A stretch of DNA of 8,746 nucleotides from B4-G1 sp964393895 (GTDB lineage: Bacteria; Chloroflexota; Anaerolineae; B4-G1), in NCBI GenBank assembly GCA_964393895.1, contig CAYMWP010000167.1, positions 1 to 8,746 of the forward strand. Reading direction: 5' to 3'. The notes beneath the pieces were generated by a model that did not search any database, was not told the DNA's origin, and saw only the letters and a list, made by a program, of their open reading frames with translations. Position numbers and translations under genes: made by a program. This document shows, one piece after another, positions 1-6,469 of this stretch; positions within the stretch are counted from its first letter, which is position 1, and each line of letters starts with the position of its first letter.

Positions 1-214
1 CGGCGACGGCGACCACTCCCAGGAGCAGGTCTATCACGCCGGTCAGCACGCCGCCTCCCAGCCCGGTCGCGCGGGAGACGTTCAGTCCGCCGGTGTGGCC
101 GCTGCCCCGCTGGCGCACGTCCACGCCTCGCATGGCGCGGGCCACGAGCACGCCCGTGGGAACCGCGCCCAGCAAGTAGCCCCATACCCCGGCCACAAAA
201 AGTTCGATTATCAT
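1..214 (-). CDS. plsY: PlsY-like glycerol-3-phosphate acyltransferase, N-terminal part (runs off left edge)
   Basis: Partial gene; about 71 codons are visible and the C-terminus lies outside the window. The PlsY family moves an acyl group from acyl-phosphate to glycerol-3-phosphate at the inner membrane, giving lysophosphatidate. Visible features are a first hydrophobic helix (residues about 2-25, with GYLLGAVPTGVLVAR, the usual family opening), then VDVRQRGSGHTGGLNVSR at 31-48, which aligns with family motif 1 (GSGNxGATNxxR), and a second helix starting near residue 55 with Asp62. The ATG at 214-212 has an AGGAG Shine-Dalgarno 8 nt upstream. It lies 57 bp behind the lipid kinase on the same strand with no terminator between, so the two are probably one operon. 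Odd points: the motif Asn is His40, and the DxxKG lysine seen in many PlsY proteins is Leu65, so this may be a divergent paralogue. Family assignment is fairly sure; activity is not. Confidence 0.72.
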   Translation of the reverse strand, partial: MIIELFVAGVWGYLLGAVPTGVLVARAMRGVDVRQRGSGHTGGLNVSRATGLGGGVLTGVIDLLLGVVAVA

Positions 215-271
215 GATCGTCGCTCCTCTCGTCAGCATTGCTCGGGAAACCAGGTTTCTATCACAACAGTC

Positions 272-1177
272 TCAGCAGCGTACTCGCAGCCGTCGGGGGA
301 GGATCTCGAATTCCAACCGGTGCGCGTCGGTGCACAGCATCTCTCCATCGGCGTGAGCGATCAGCTCGTCCGGCGAGGAGATGACCACCCGCTCGGCGCG
401 CGCCATCGTGACTGCCTCGTGGTTCACGTGCGAGCCGTCCATAAAGCGGGGGACGAGGGCCAGCATGTCCATTTTGCCTATCTCCCGCGTGATGCACAGG
501 TCGAGAAGCCCATCGTCGGGTTGGGCGTCGGGTGTGGTGAAAAAGCCGCCCCCTTCGCGCGGTCCGTTGGCGACGCAGACCATCAAGGCCGTTAGCTCCA
601 GCTTCCGATCGTCGTACTCGATGGTCAGCCGCGGAGCCTGGGATAGAAAGATGGTCTTCAAGACGACGGGCAGATAGAGCGCCATCCCACGCACCCATTT
701 GACTTTGAGAGCCTCGTACGTCACCCGGCCGCCAAAGCCGACGTTGACCGTGTTGTCAAAGTAGCGCGCGGGTTGGTCGTCTACCGTGACCCGGCACACG
801 TCCACGATGCGGGTTTGGCCGCGCGCCAGGCGCTGGCAGGCTCCTTTCAGGTCGGGAGGGATGCCGATGGTGTGGGCAAAGTCGCTGCCAGAGCCGACGG
901 GGATGACGCCCAGCACGCCGATCGCGCCGTCTCCGGCCTCCGCCATCAGGCCGTTGACGACTTCGTGGGTCGTACCGTCGCCGCCGGCGGCTACGATGAC
1001 CTCAAAACCATCACGGGCTGCCTGTCGGGCCAGTGTAACCGCGTGTCCTGCCCATTCCGTGCGCGCCAGGTCAAAGTCTACTCCTTCCGCGCTCAGGAAC
1101 CGGCGCAACGCCGGCTCGGACCGGTCGCCGTACCCCCGGCCTGCGATTGGATTGAGAATGATCTTGGCAGATTTCAT
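272..1177 (-). CDS. Diacylglycerol kinase-fold lipid kinase (YegS/BmrU/DgkB family)
   Basis: 301 residues, the usual length of the family. Members phosphorylate diacylglycerol or related lipids with ATP at the cytoplasmic face of the membrane. The N-terminal catalytic domain shows ILNPIAGRG (7-15), the nucleotide-binding GGDGTTHEVVNG (65-76), and PVGSGSDFAHTIGIP (93-107), which matches the family PxGTxNDFA loop. NTVNVGFGG (142-150) opens the C-terminal beta-sandwich domain, with PDDGLLD at 220-226 and HADGE at 275-279, both typical. There is no signal peptide or transmembrane helix. The ATG at 1177-1175 has AGGAG 6 nt upstream. It leads an apparent operon with the PlsY-like gene; both make or use phosphatidate-level intermediates. 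It is divergent from the recombinase-like gene, sharing 129 bp of upstream DNA. The one unusual residue is Ser99 where most members have the Asn of GTxND; the exact lipid substrate cannot be read from the sequence. Confidence 0.9.
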   Translation of the reverse strand: MKSAKIILNPIAGRGYGDRSEPALRRFLSAEGVDFDLARTEWAGHAVTLARQAARDGFEVIVAAGGDGTTHEVVNGLMAEAGDGAIGVLGVIPVGSGSDFAHTIGIPPDLKGACQRLARGQTRIVDVCRVTVDDQPARYFDNTVNVGFGGRVTYEALKVKWVRGMALYLPVVLKTIFLSQAPRLTIEYDDRKLELTALMVCVANGPREGGGFFTTPDAQPDDGLLDLCITREIGKMDMLALVPRFMDGSHVNHEAVTMARAERVVISSPDELIAHADGEMLCTDAHRLEFEILPRRLRVRC

Positions 1178-1236
1178 TGTCTTCTCCTGATATTGATGAC
1201 CAATGGTCGGATAGCAACTTTCGAGGCAAAGAGCGT

Positions 1237-1265
1237 TTGACAGTGTCCTCGCCTGGGGGTAGAAT
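1237..1265 (+). promoter_or_regulatory. Sigma-70-type promoter of the recombinase-like gene
   Basis: A perfect -35 box TTGACA (1237-1242) is followed by a 17-bp spacer and a -10 box TAGAAT (1260-1265, 5 of 6 consensus). Expected transcription start is near 1272, giving a leader of about 35 nt. A small odd palindrome GACAGTGTC overlaps the -35 box. This is the best-matching promoter in the window and reads into the plus-strand gene at 1307. Confidence 0.75.
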
Positions 1266-1292
1266 AGGCCAAGCGGACACGGCTATGCGAAA

Positions 1293-1301
1293 AAAGGAGG
1301 T
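1293..1301 (+). promoter_or_regulatory. Strong Shine-Dalgarno fixing the start at 1307
   Basis: AAAGGAGGT, a full anti-SD complement, ends 5 nt before the ATG at 1307. Together with the consensus promoter it suggests the gene is well expressed and not a decaying remnant. Confidence 0.85.
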
Positions 1302-1306
1302 GCGCG

Positions 1307-2257
1307 ATGACCGAGCAATTGCCTTTGCCAGATGTAAATGATACACCTGTTGAAGAATTTCCGCAATCCGATACTCTGCCAGGCCTGAACGCCCGATCCT
1401 CACTGCGGGCAGCTCTGGGAGCCTTCGAGGTCTATATGCGAGAGCAGGATTTTGCCGAGAACACGGTGAGCGCTTTCCTCTCCGACCTCAACATATTGGC
1501 CCAGTTCGTCGGCGCGGGGGCGGCGGTGGGCGATATCTCCACCCGCGACCTCAATCGCTTCAGCGATTGGTTGGTGAACGGGCGGGGTGTGCCGTGTAAC
1601 CCCAAGTCGCTGGCCCGGCGGGTGACTGCGCTCAAGGTCTTTTTCGGCTGGCTGGCCGAGACGGGGGTGCTCTCCAAGGACCCGGCCGCTCCCGTGGTCC
1701 ACAAGCCGGTGCTGATGCCGCTGCCCGACATCCTCTCCGAGGCCGAGGTGGAACAAGTGCTGGGTGTCACCCAGGCGCTGCGGCACGGGGAAAAGCCGGA
1801 CGCTCGCCCTCACTTGCTGGTGACGCTGCTGCTGCACACTGGCGTCAAGAAGGGGGAGTGTATGAACATTGTGATGAATCATCTGGATTTCAGCGACCCG
1901 GCCCACCCGGTGTTGTGGATTCGCTACGCCAATCCGCGCCGCCGTCACAAAGAGCGCAAACTGCGCTTGCCGGTCTGGTGGCCGGCGGTGCTGGCCGAGT
2001 ACCGGGCCCAATATCAGCCGCAAGGGGCGCTCTTTCCGTGCACTGCCCGCAATCTGGAGTATGTCCTAAGGGCCGTGGCGGAAGAAGCCGGGCTCAGCGG
2101 CGGCCTTTCGTTCACCAGGCTGCGCTGGACCTGCGCGGTGCGCGATTATCGCGCCGGAATGGAGGGGGACAGGCTGCGCCAAAAACTGGGCGTCTCCAAG
2201 ATCACCTGGCGCGAGGTGGGGAGCAAGATCGCCAAGCTGGCGAGTCCGGCGCAGTAG
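1307..2257 (+). CDS. Tyrosine recombinase/phage integrase-fold protein with degenerate catalytic site
   Basis: 316 residues, close to the XerC/XerD size. Residues 1-30 are an acidic leader. Residues about 33-125 match the SAM-like core-binding domain (AFEVYMREQDFAENTVSAF, then SLARRVTALKVFFGWLAETG), and about 140-316 match the catalytic domain fold (LSEAEVEQVL; LLVTLLLHTG). The catalytic residues are mostly missing. The TGLR arginine is Lys181 in TGVKKGE. The HxLRH box reads TRLRW (270-274), keeping only Arg273. The LGH histidine is Val296 in LGVSKI. No tyrosine exists after Tyr281, where the nucleophile is required (the aligned position falls at about Gly305). It is unlikely to cut DNA and may act as a DNA-binding or architectural protein; this is inference. 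The reading frame is intact, with consensus promoter and SD. There are no flanking att-like repeats or other phage genes. It is convergent with the PAS-receiver gene. Confidence 0.85.
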   Translation: MTEQLPLPDVNDTPVEEFPQSDTLPGLNARSSLRAALGAFEVYMREQDFAENTVSAFLSDLNILAQFVGAGAAVGDISTRDLNRFSDWLVNGRGVPCNPKSLARRVTALKVFFGWLAETGVLSKDPAAPVVHKPVLMPLPDILSEAEVEQVLGVTQALRHGEKPDARPHLLVTLLLHTGVKKGECMNIVMNHLDFSDPAHPVLWIRYANPRRRHKERKLRLPVWWPAVLAEYRAQYQPQGALFPCTARNLEYVLRAVAEEAGLSGGLSFTRLRWTCAVRDYRAGMEGDRLRQKLGVSKITWREVGSKIAKLASPAQ

Positions 2258-2443
2258 AACACGGATGGGTAGATGGCGGGTACGGGAAACCCGCCTTACG
2301 GTAACTACAACCAAGAAGTAGGGCTTGGGACACGGTTCAGTGGTTCAGTGTAGAGAAGCACACGGAGAAAAACTCGGTGTCCGCAAAGCCTCTGTGGTCT
2401 CTCCCTTTTTGGCTCTGGCCTGTCCAGGTTAGGGTTTTGTCAG
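2258..2443. other. Convergent intergenic region
   Basis: 186 bp between two convergent stops. Apart from the hairpin at 2275-2295 it holds a tandem duplication of GGTTCAGT (2334-2341 and 2342-2349) and a lower-GC stretch (about 2351-2410) with ACACGGAG/CTCGGTGT as an imperfect inverted pair around AAAAA. No coding signal is apparent on either strand. Confidence 0.5.
2275..2295 (+). terminator. Possible hairpin terminator after the recombinase-like gene
   Basis: GGCGGGT (2275-2281) and ACCCGCC (2289-2295) form a perfect 7-bp GC-rich stem around a 7-nt loop, 17 nt after the stop codon at 2257. Only TT follows, so it lacks the T-tract of a strong intrinsic terminator. It may end transcription weakly or only protect the 3' end. 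Confidence 0.35.
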
Positions 2444-3274
2444 TCAATCAGGGTTCGGTGGTTCGAGCGTGCGCCGGATGCTCTTTACAAGTTTTTCCAG
2501 CGCAAAGGGCTTGGTGATGTGCTCGACCGCTCCCCACTCGATGTCGCTGCCATCAGGTTGCAGGACGGAGACGACGATCACCGGGATGTCGGCCGTCTCC
2601 TGATCCGTCTTGAGACGGCGCAGCACCTCCATGCCGGCGATGTCGGGCAGCATCACGTCCAGCGTGATCAGGTCAATGGGCTGAGTGTAGGCCAGTTGCA
2701 GTGCCTCTTTTCCTCGCCCGGTCGTAAGCACGTCGAATCCTTCCTGGCGCAGTTGCAGTGTGATGAGTTGAGCGACGTCGCTGTCATCCTCGACGACCAG
2801 TACGGTCTGTTTGGCCTCGTCGCTGATGGCAGCGCCCGGCCCGGCCTGCCCGGCCTCAACCTCGTGCGTGACGTCGTGCAGCAGGGTCACGACTCCCAGG
2901 AACTGGCCCGCCTCGGTGAGCAGGGGTAAAAGGTGCGCCTCGACGACGCGGTCGCCGACTTTGATGGCGATCTCGCTTTGCCCGTGCGCGTCCGGGTCGG
3001 CGTGTAGGCGCTCCATTGCATCCATCATCTCGGTATGGAAATGGGGGGAACAGGACTCGAATAGGGCGTAGACCGGATCTCCTCGCCCAGCCTGGGGGTC
3101 TGCCCGCAATATGCGGGCAGCGCTCCGGTTGATCAGTACCACTTGGCCGGCCGCGTCGCTGATGACTATGCCATCGGTCATCGAGTCCAGGGCCGCGCGC
3201 TCAATCGGCGCTGTGGATTGAGCTTGCACATTTACTTGCTCTGTGTGCTCAGTTCTATTTGTCATAACACTCAC
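2444..3274 (-). CDS. PAS domain-response regulator receiver protein without output domain
   Basis: 276 residues, predicted cytoplasmic. Residues about 25-136 form a PAS domain (ALDSMTDGIVISDAAGQVVLINRSA, then the GVVTLLHDVT end). After a short Ala/Gly linker (137-155) a receiver domain fills 156-272. Its acidic pocket (Glu162, Asp163, Asp164), phosphoacceptor Asp206 in LITLDVMLPD, switch Ser236 and Lys255 in HITKPF are all present, so it should be phosphorylatable. There is no histidine kinase, HTH or enzymatic output, and no kinase gene nearby, so it probably signals through protein contacts with a partner coded elsewhere. The PAS-first order is less common than receiver-PAS. The start is uncertain: GTG at 3274 or ATG at 3265 (residue 4), neither with a well-spaced SD. 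It lies 195 bp behind the Kelch gene on the same strand; whether they are co-transcribed cannot be decided. Confidence 0.85.
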   Translation of the reverse strand: MSVMTNRTEHTEQVNVQAQSTAPIERAALDSMTDGIVISDAAGQVVLINRSAARILRADPQAGRGDPVYALFESCSPHFHTEMMDAMERLHADPDAHGQSEIAIKVGDRVVEAHLLPLLTEAGQFLGVVTLLHDVTHEVEAGQAGPGAAISDEAKQTVLVVEDDSDVAQLITLQLRQEGFDVLTTGRGKEALQLAYTQPIDLITLDVMLPDIAGMEVLRRLKTDQETADIPVIVVSVLQPDGSDIEWGAVEHITKPFALEKLVKSIRRTLEPPNPD

Positions 3275-3469
3275 GACCTAAAGAGCCTTTTTCGCTGGCG
3301 AGCGTCAAAGTGCCGGGGCACCTCGAAAACTTACGGGCTAGGGCCGAGCAGCAGCTACTGGCACACTATGCCCACCATCAACACAGGACTATCGTACCGC
3401 ATATTGTCTTCTCGTTGGGTTACGGTTGTGTTACGAATGAGTTGGGATAGCTTGCGGGCAGTAGCGTTT
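3275..3469. other. Intergenic region upstream of the PAS-receiver gene
   Basis: 195 bp between two minus-strand genes. I see no confident promoter, terminator or structured RNA. On the minus strand a TTGACG hexamer near 3304-3309 is promoter-like, but no matching -10 box follows it at normal spacing. Confidence 0.4.
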
Positions 3470-4798
3470 TTATTGTTGTTGACCGACGGGGATAAAGATA
3501 CGGAAGGGGAGAGCCTCGTAGACTTGGTTCAGGCTCAGATAGTCGTTACTCCAACCACCGATAGCAAAGATGCTGTTCTGGTAAGCCACTGCGCCCGGGC
3601 TGCGCCACTTTCCCACCAGGGGCGTCTCTGCGAGTTTCCAGACGTCTTCGTTGGGGTTGTAGCGCTCGCTGAAACCGAGGTAGCTGGTCCACCCGCCTCC
3701 GCCAATGGCATAGAGTTGGCCGCCCAATGAGACCAGGCCCAATCCTCCCCGCCCCACCGCCAGCGGCGCGCACGTTTCCCAGATTTTCCCGTCTGGGTCG
3801 TAGGCTGCGCACGTGGATTGCTCTCGCTCACCATCATATCCGCCGACGACGTAGAGCCGCCCGCCTAGAAAAGCCGCTGCTGCAAAACCACGTCCCGCGC
3901 CCATTGGCGGCCCCTCGCTCCAGGTATCTGACCGGTGGTCATAGATGTACGTCGTGGCGACGTATTGCTCTCCGTCCCACCCGCCGAACAGGTAAAGCTC
4001 CTCGCCCCGCGCGGCCAGGGCGTAGGCGCAGCGCGGCGCTGACAGTTTCCTGCCTTCTCGCCAGGAGTCGGTCAGGATGTCGTATATCTCGACGGTTCGT
4101 GTTGCTTTCCCTTCGGCATCGCACCCGCCCGGCACGTATATCTCTGTCCCTAGCACGCCGGCAGAGACGTAGGTTGCGGGTGTAGGCTTGTCGCTTCCCC
4201 GTGTCCACAAGTCGTCGTCGGGGCCGTATACCTCGACGGCGTCCGTGACGCCGTCCGGGGTTTGGCCGGCGATGGCATAGATGCGCTCCCCGGCGGCGGC
4301 GAGCGCCAGATAGGCGCGGCGAGTGGGCATCTGGGCCCGCTCGTGCCAGGAAGATTCCGCGAGCTCCGTCGCGGGAGGGGGCGCTTGTTCCGAGGATTGG
4401 TCGAGGGGCAAGCTCGTCTCATCGCCGCCCTCCGCTTCGCTCTGCGGCCACGTCACGGCCACCCCCGCCACCACGAGCAGCAAAGCGGCGAACAGCGCCG
4501 CCCGCCTGGGCCAGGGCAGGGGAGGCTCCGGGGCGACCGGTGGAGGCTGAGAGGAGGCTGAGGTTTCCCGTCCCTCATCCGTTTCCGGTACGGCCACCCA
4601 CCCCTCGCGGACGGCGATCATCGTCGCCTCGGTGCGCGACTCGGCTCCCAGCTTGGCAAATGTGTTGCGCAGGTGAACCTTGACGGTGTTGACGCTGATG
4701 CTCAGCTTGTAGGCGATCTCGCGGTTGGTGATACCGGTGGTCACCATGCACAGGATCTCTTTCTCTCGTTCGGTCAGTGGATCGCCGTACTCGGGCAT
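3470..4798 (-). CDS. Membrane-anchored LuxR-type HTH regulator with extracytoplasmic Kelch propeller
   Basis: 442 residues. Residues 5-66 are a LuxR/GerE helix-turn-helix (LTEREKEIL, then ITNREIAYKLSISVNTVKVHL, then the KLGAESRTEA tail). A Pro-rich linker (84-97) leads to one transmembrane helix (about 100-117, RRAALFAALLLVVAGVAV), preceded by arginines as expected for an N-in topology. An acidic, Pro-rich spacer (118-150) follows, then six Kelch-type repeats (about 151-198, 205-247, 253-295, 300-341, 347-388, 396-430). These show the recurring pattern LYxxGG followed by a Tyr and a DxW (FGGWDGEQ, VGGYDGER, IGGGGW, IGGWSND). Six repeats would close one beta-propeller outside the membrane. The layout resembles ToxR/CadC one-component regulators but with different domains. 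The ATG has GAGG 5 nt upstream and lies 7 bp after the DUF47 stop, so co-transcription with phosphate transport is very likely. The target genes and ligand are unknown. The C-terminal RIFIPV tail resembles short tails I associate with secreted Chloroflexota proteins (unverified). Confidence 0.88.
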   Translation of the reverse strand: MPEYGDPLTEREKEILCMVTTGITNREIAYKLSISVNTVKVHLRNTFAKLGAESRTEATMIAVREGWVAVPETDEGRETSASSQPPPVAPEPPLPWPRRAALFAALLLVVAGVAVTWPQSEAEGGDETSLPLDQSSEQAPPPATELAESSWHERAQMPTRRAYLALAAAGERIYAIAGQTPDGVTDAVEVYGPDDDLWTRGSDKPTPATYVSAGVLGTEIYVPGGCDAEGKATRTVEIYDILTDSWREGRKLSAPRCAYALAARGEELYLFGGWDGEQYVATTYIYDHRSDTWSEGPPMGAGRGFAAAAFLGGRLYVVGGYDGEREQSTCAAYDPDGKIWETCAPLAVGRGGLGLVSLGGQLYAIGGGGWTSYLGFSERYNPNEDVWKLAETPLVGKWRSPGAVAYQNSIFAIGGWSNDYLSLNQVYEALPFRIFIPVGQQQ

Positions 4799-4805
4799 TT
4801 CATCC

Positions 4806-5435
4806 TCACGTCATCTTGACCACGATGTCGGAGAGCACGTTGGCCGCCTCGTCTCCCCGGTCGGCGGCATTGCTCAGGTGGCGGTAGATTTCGCGCAGTT
4901 TGAGCATCTCTACGATGTGTCCCACGTCCTGTGGCCGGTGGAACAGTTCGGCCAGGGCCTCGCGGTAGACGTCTTCCACGCGATTCTCGAGCGCTTTGGC
5001 CCGCACGGCGTGATCTTCGGCCACGCCGGGATGATCGGACAACCGGAGCACGCCCAGGTGGAGCTCGTGGGCGGCGTTGCGCAACAGCGAGGCCATCCGT
5101 TGCAAAAAGTGATTTGGTTCTACCTCCAGCATGACCATCTCGTCAATCGTCGAGTAGGCATAGTCGAGAACGTCGTCAATGGCGCGTGAGAGGGCGTGGA
5201 TGTCCTCGCGGTCAATGGGTGTGACAAAGGTGCGGTTCAGTTCGTCAATCAGAATGCGACGTATCTCGTCGGCCTCTTTTTCCAGGCGTGTGACCTCTTC
5301 GGCCTGCTCTTTGCTCGGCTCTTCGAGATATTCGAGCAGGGCTTTGACTCCCTGCACGGTATAGTCGGATTGTTGAATCAGTAGGTTGATGAATCGGTTG
5401 GGGCGGGGTTTTAAGAAGCGTTTTAGCCAACTCAT
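4806..5435 (-). CDS. DUF47/PhoU-like PiT accessory protein
   Basis: 209 residues, the normal size for the family (PF01865-type). It is all-helical and soluble. Members are PhoU-related proteins encoded with PiT permeases and thought to modulate phosphate transport from the cytoplasmic side. Recognisable motifs are LEKEADEIRR (51-60), TFVTPIDREDIHALSRAIDDVLD (69-91), and KLREIYRHLSNAADRGDEAANVL (179-201). The E/DxxxD-type acidic clusters are those that bind metal in PhoU-like folds. The ATG at 5435-5433 has AGGAG 6 nt upstream, and that SD overlaps the TAG stop of the permease (9-bp gap), so translation is probably coupled. It is followed after 7 bp by the LuxR-Kelch gene. Confidence 0.92.
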   Translation of the reverse strand: MSWLKRFLKPRPNRFINLLIQQSDYTVQGVKALLEYLEEPSKEQAEEVTRLEKEADEIRRILIDELNRTFVTPIDREDIHALSRAIDDVLDYAYSTIDEMVMLEVEPNHFLQRMASLLRNAAHELHLGVLRLSDHPGVAEDHAVRAKALENRVEDVYREALAELFHRPQDVGHIVEMLKLREIYRHLSNAADRGDEAANVLSDIVVKMT

Positions 5436-5444
5436 ATTTTTCTC

Positions 5445-6431
5445 CTATAGCGTCCAATGGCGCACAGCCGCGTATGCCAGCGCCGCAAAAAGCCCCGAAG
5501 CGGGGATAGTCAACAGCCAGGCGGCGACGATGCTTCCGGCCACTCCCCAGCGTACTTTGCTCAGCCGCTCGGCCGATCCTATGCCCAGGATAGCTGAACT
5601 AACAACCTGTGTGGTGCTGACGGGGCCGCCCAGCAGCGCTGCCCCCAGGATCACGGCGGCCGACGTTATCTGGGCCGTGAAACTATGCACCGGGCGGATT
5701 TTGTAGAATTTTCCTCCCAGGGTGCGGATGATGCGCCAGCCGCCCAGGCTCGTCCCCAGGGCGATGGCGCCGGCGCTGGCGGCGACCACCCACAGCGGCA
5801 CCCGGAATTGCGCCAGCGCCCCGGATGCCACCATTCCCATCGTGATGATGCCCATCGTCTTTTGGGCGTCGTTGGCCCCGTGGCTCAGCGCCAGCCCCAG
5901 CGCCGTGATCGTCTGCGAGCGTTTGAAGAACCGATTTATGCTCGGCGAGGCGCCTCGCGCCAGAAAGAGCACCAGCTTCATGAGCGCGTACCCGCCGACC
6001 AGCCCCACCAGCGGTGATAGCAGCAGCGCGGCGACAACTTTTGCCAGCCCGGAGAGCTGCACGGCACCCAGTCCGTGGCCCATGATGGCCGCTCCGATCA
6101 GTCCCCCGACGAGGGCGTGGGAAGAACTGGACGGGATACCGAGGAACCACGTGATCAGGTTCCAGCCGATGGCCGCCAGCAGCGCCGCCAGTACGACCTG
6201 AATCGTGCTGGCGTGAGGTTGCACTACCTCGTGGCCGATGGTGGTCGCCACGGCGACGCCAAAGAGGAATGGGCCGGCCAAATGAGCCATCGCGCTGAGC
6301 AACATCGCGCGCCGGGGGCTCATTGCGCGCGACGAGATCATGGTAGCGACAATGTTGGCGCTATCGTGAAAGCCGTTCAAGAAATCGAATATCAGGGCGG
6401 CGGCGATAAAGGCGATCAGTATCGGTGGCAT
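5445..6431 (-). CDS. pit: PiT-family inorganic phosphate permease
   Basis: 328 residues from the ATG at 6431, with about ten hydrophobic segments. PiT proteins carry phosphate, usually as a metal-phosphate complex, with a cation gradient. Both halves of the inverted-repeat signature are present: FLNGFHDSANIVATMISSRAMSP (17-39) and ALSHGANDAQKTMGII (181-196). GIPSSSSHAL (98-107) and GGPVSTTQV (268-276) form a second matching pair of half-repeats. The length is at the short end for bacterial PiT proteins, without the long central cytoplasmic loop. A GTG at 6488 could add 19 residues, but these overlap the upstream gene and lie outside the family's usual start. The ATG has no SD but has an extended -10 box just upstream, suggesting a leaderless message. 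It is followed 9 bp later by its DUF47 partner. Confidence 0.94.
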   Translation of the reverse strand: MPPILIAFIAAALIFDFLNGFHDSANIVATMISSRAMSPRRAMLLSAMAHLAGPFLFGVAVATTIGHEVVQPHASTIQVVLAALLAAIGWNLITWFLGIPSSSSHALVGGLIGAAIMGHGLGAVQLSGLAKVVAALLLSPLVGLVGGYALMKLVLFLARGASPSINRFFKRSQTITALGLALSHGANDAQKTMGIITMGMVASGALAQFRVPLWVVAASAGAIALGTSLGGWRIIRTLGGKFYKIRPVHSFTAQITSAAVILGAALLGGPVSTTQVVSSAILGIGSAERLSKVRWGVAGSIVAAWLLTIPASGLFAALAYAAVRHWTL

Positions 6432-6437
6432 GGTGAA

Positions 6438-6465
6438 ATTATAACATATCGGTGGGCTTGAGCAA
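6438..6465 (-). promoter_or_regulatory. Extended -10 promoter of the phosphate permease, apparently leaderless
   Basis: On the minus strand TGTTATAAT (6446-6438) is a perfect extended -10 element. A weak -35 candidate TTGCTC (6465-6460, 3 of 6) lies 16 bp upstream. Only TTCACC separates TATAAT from the ATG at 6431, so the usual start point falls on or next to the A of the ATG. The absence of any purine-rich SD before this ATG agrees with leaderless initiation. It sits in the 38-bp gap after the metallophosphoesterase gene. Confidence 0.6.
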
Positions 6466-6469
6466 GCAG

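Noticed and set aside
1400..2023. Long open frame on the minus strand opposite the recombinase-like gene
   Set aside because: It is the complement of a gene with clear family domains, reads as a His/Gln/Arg-rich composition, and has no SD or family motif; a high-GC shadow.
1307..2257. Integrase marking a prophage or genomic island border
   Set aside because: No tRNA, att-like repeat or phage gene is present, the catalytic residues are missing, and the neighbours are metabolic genes.
2358..2379. ACACGGAG-AAAAA-CTCGGTGT as a terminator for the convergent genes
   Set aside because: The stem has a central G-G mismatch and no following T-tract in either direction.
3535..4208. Arg-rich open frames overlapping the Kelch gene in other frames
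   Set aside because: Low-complexity Arg/Pro/Ala content and full overlap with a well-supported gene; shadows.
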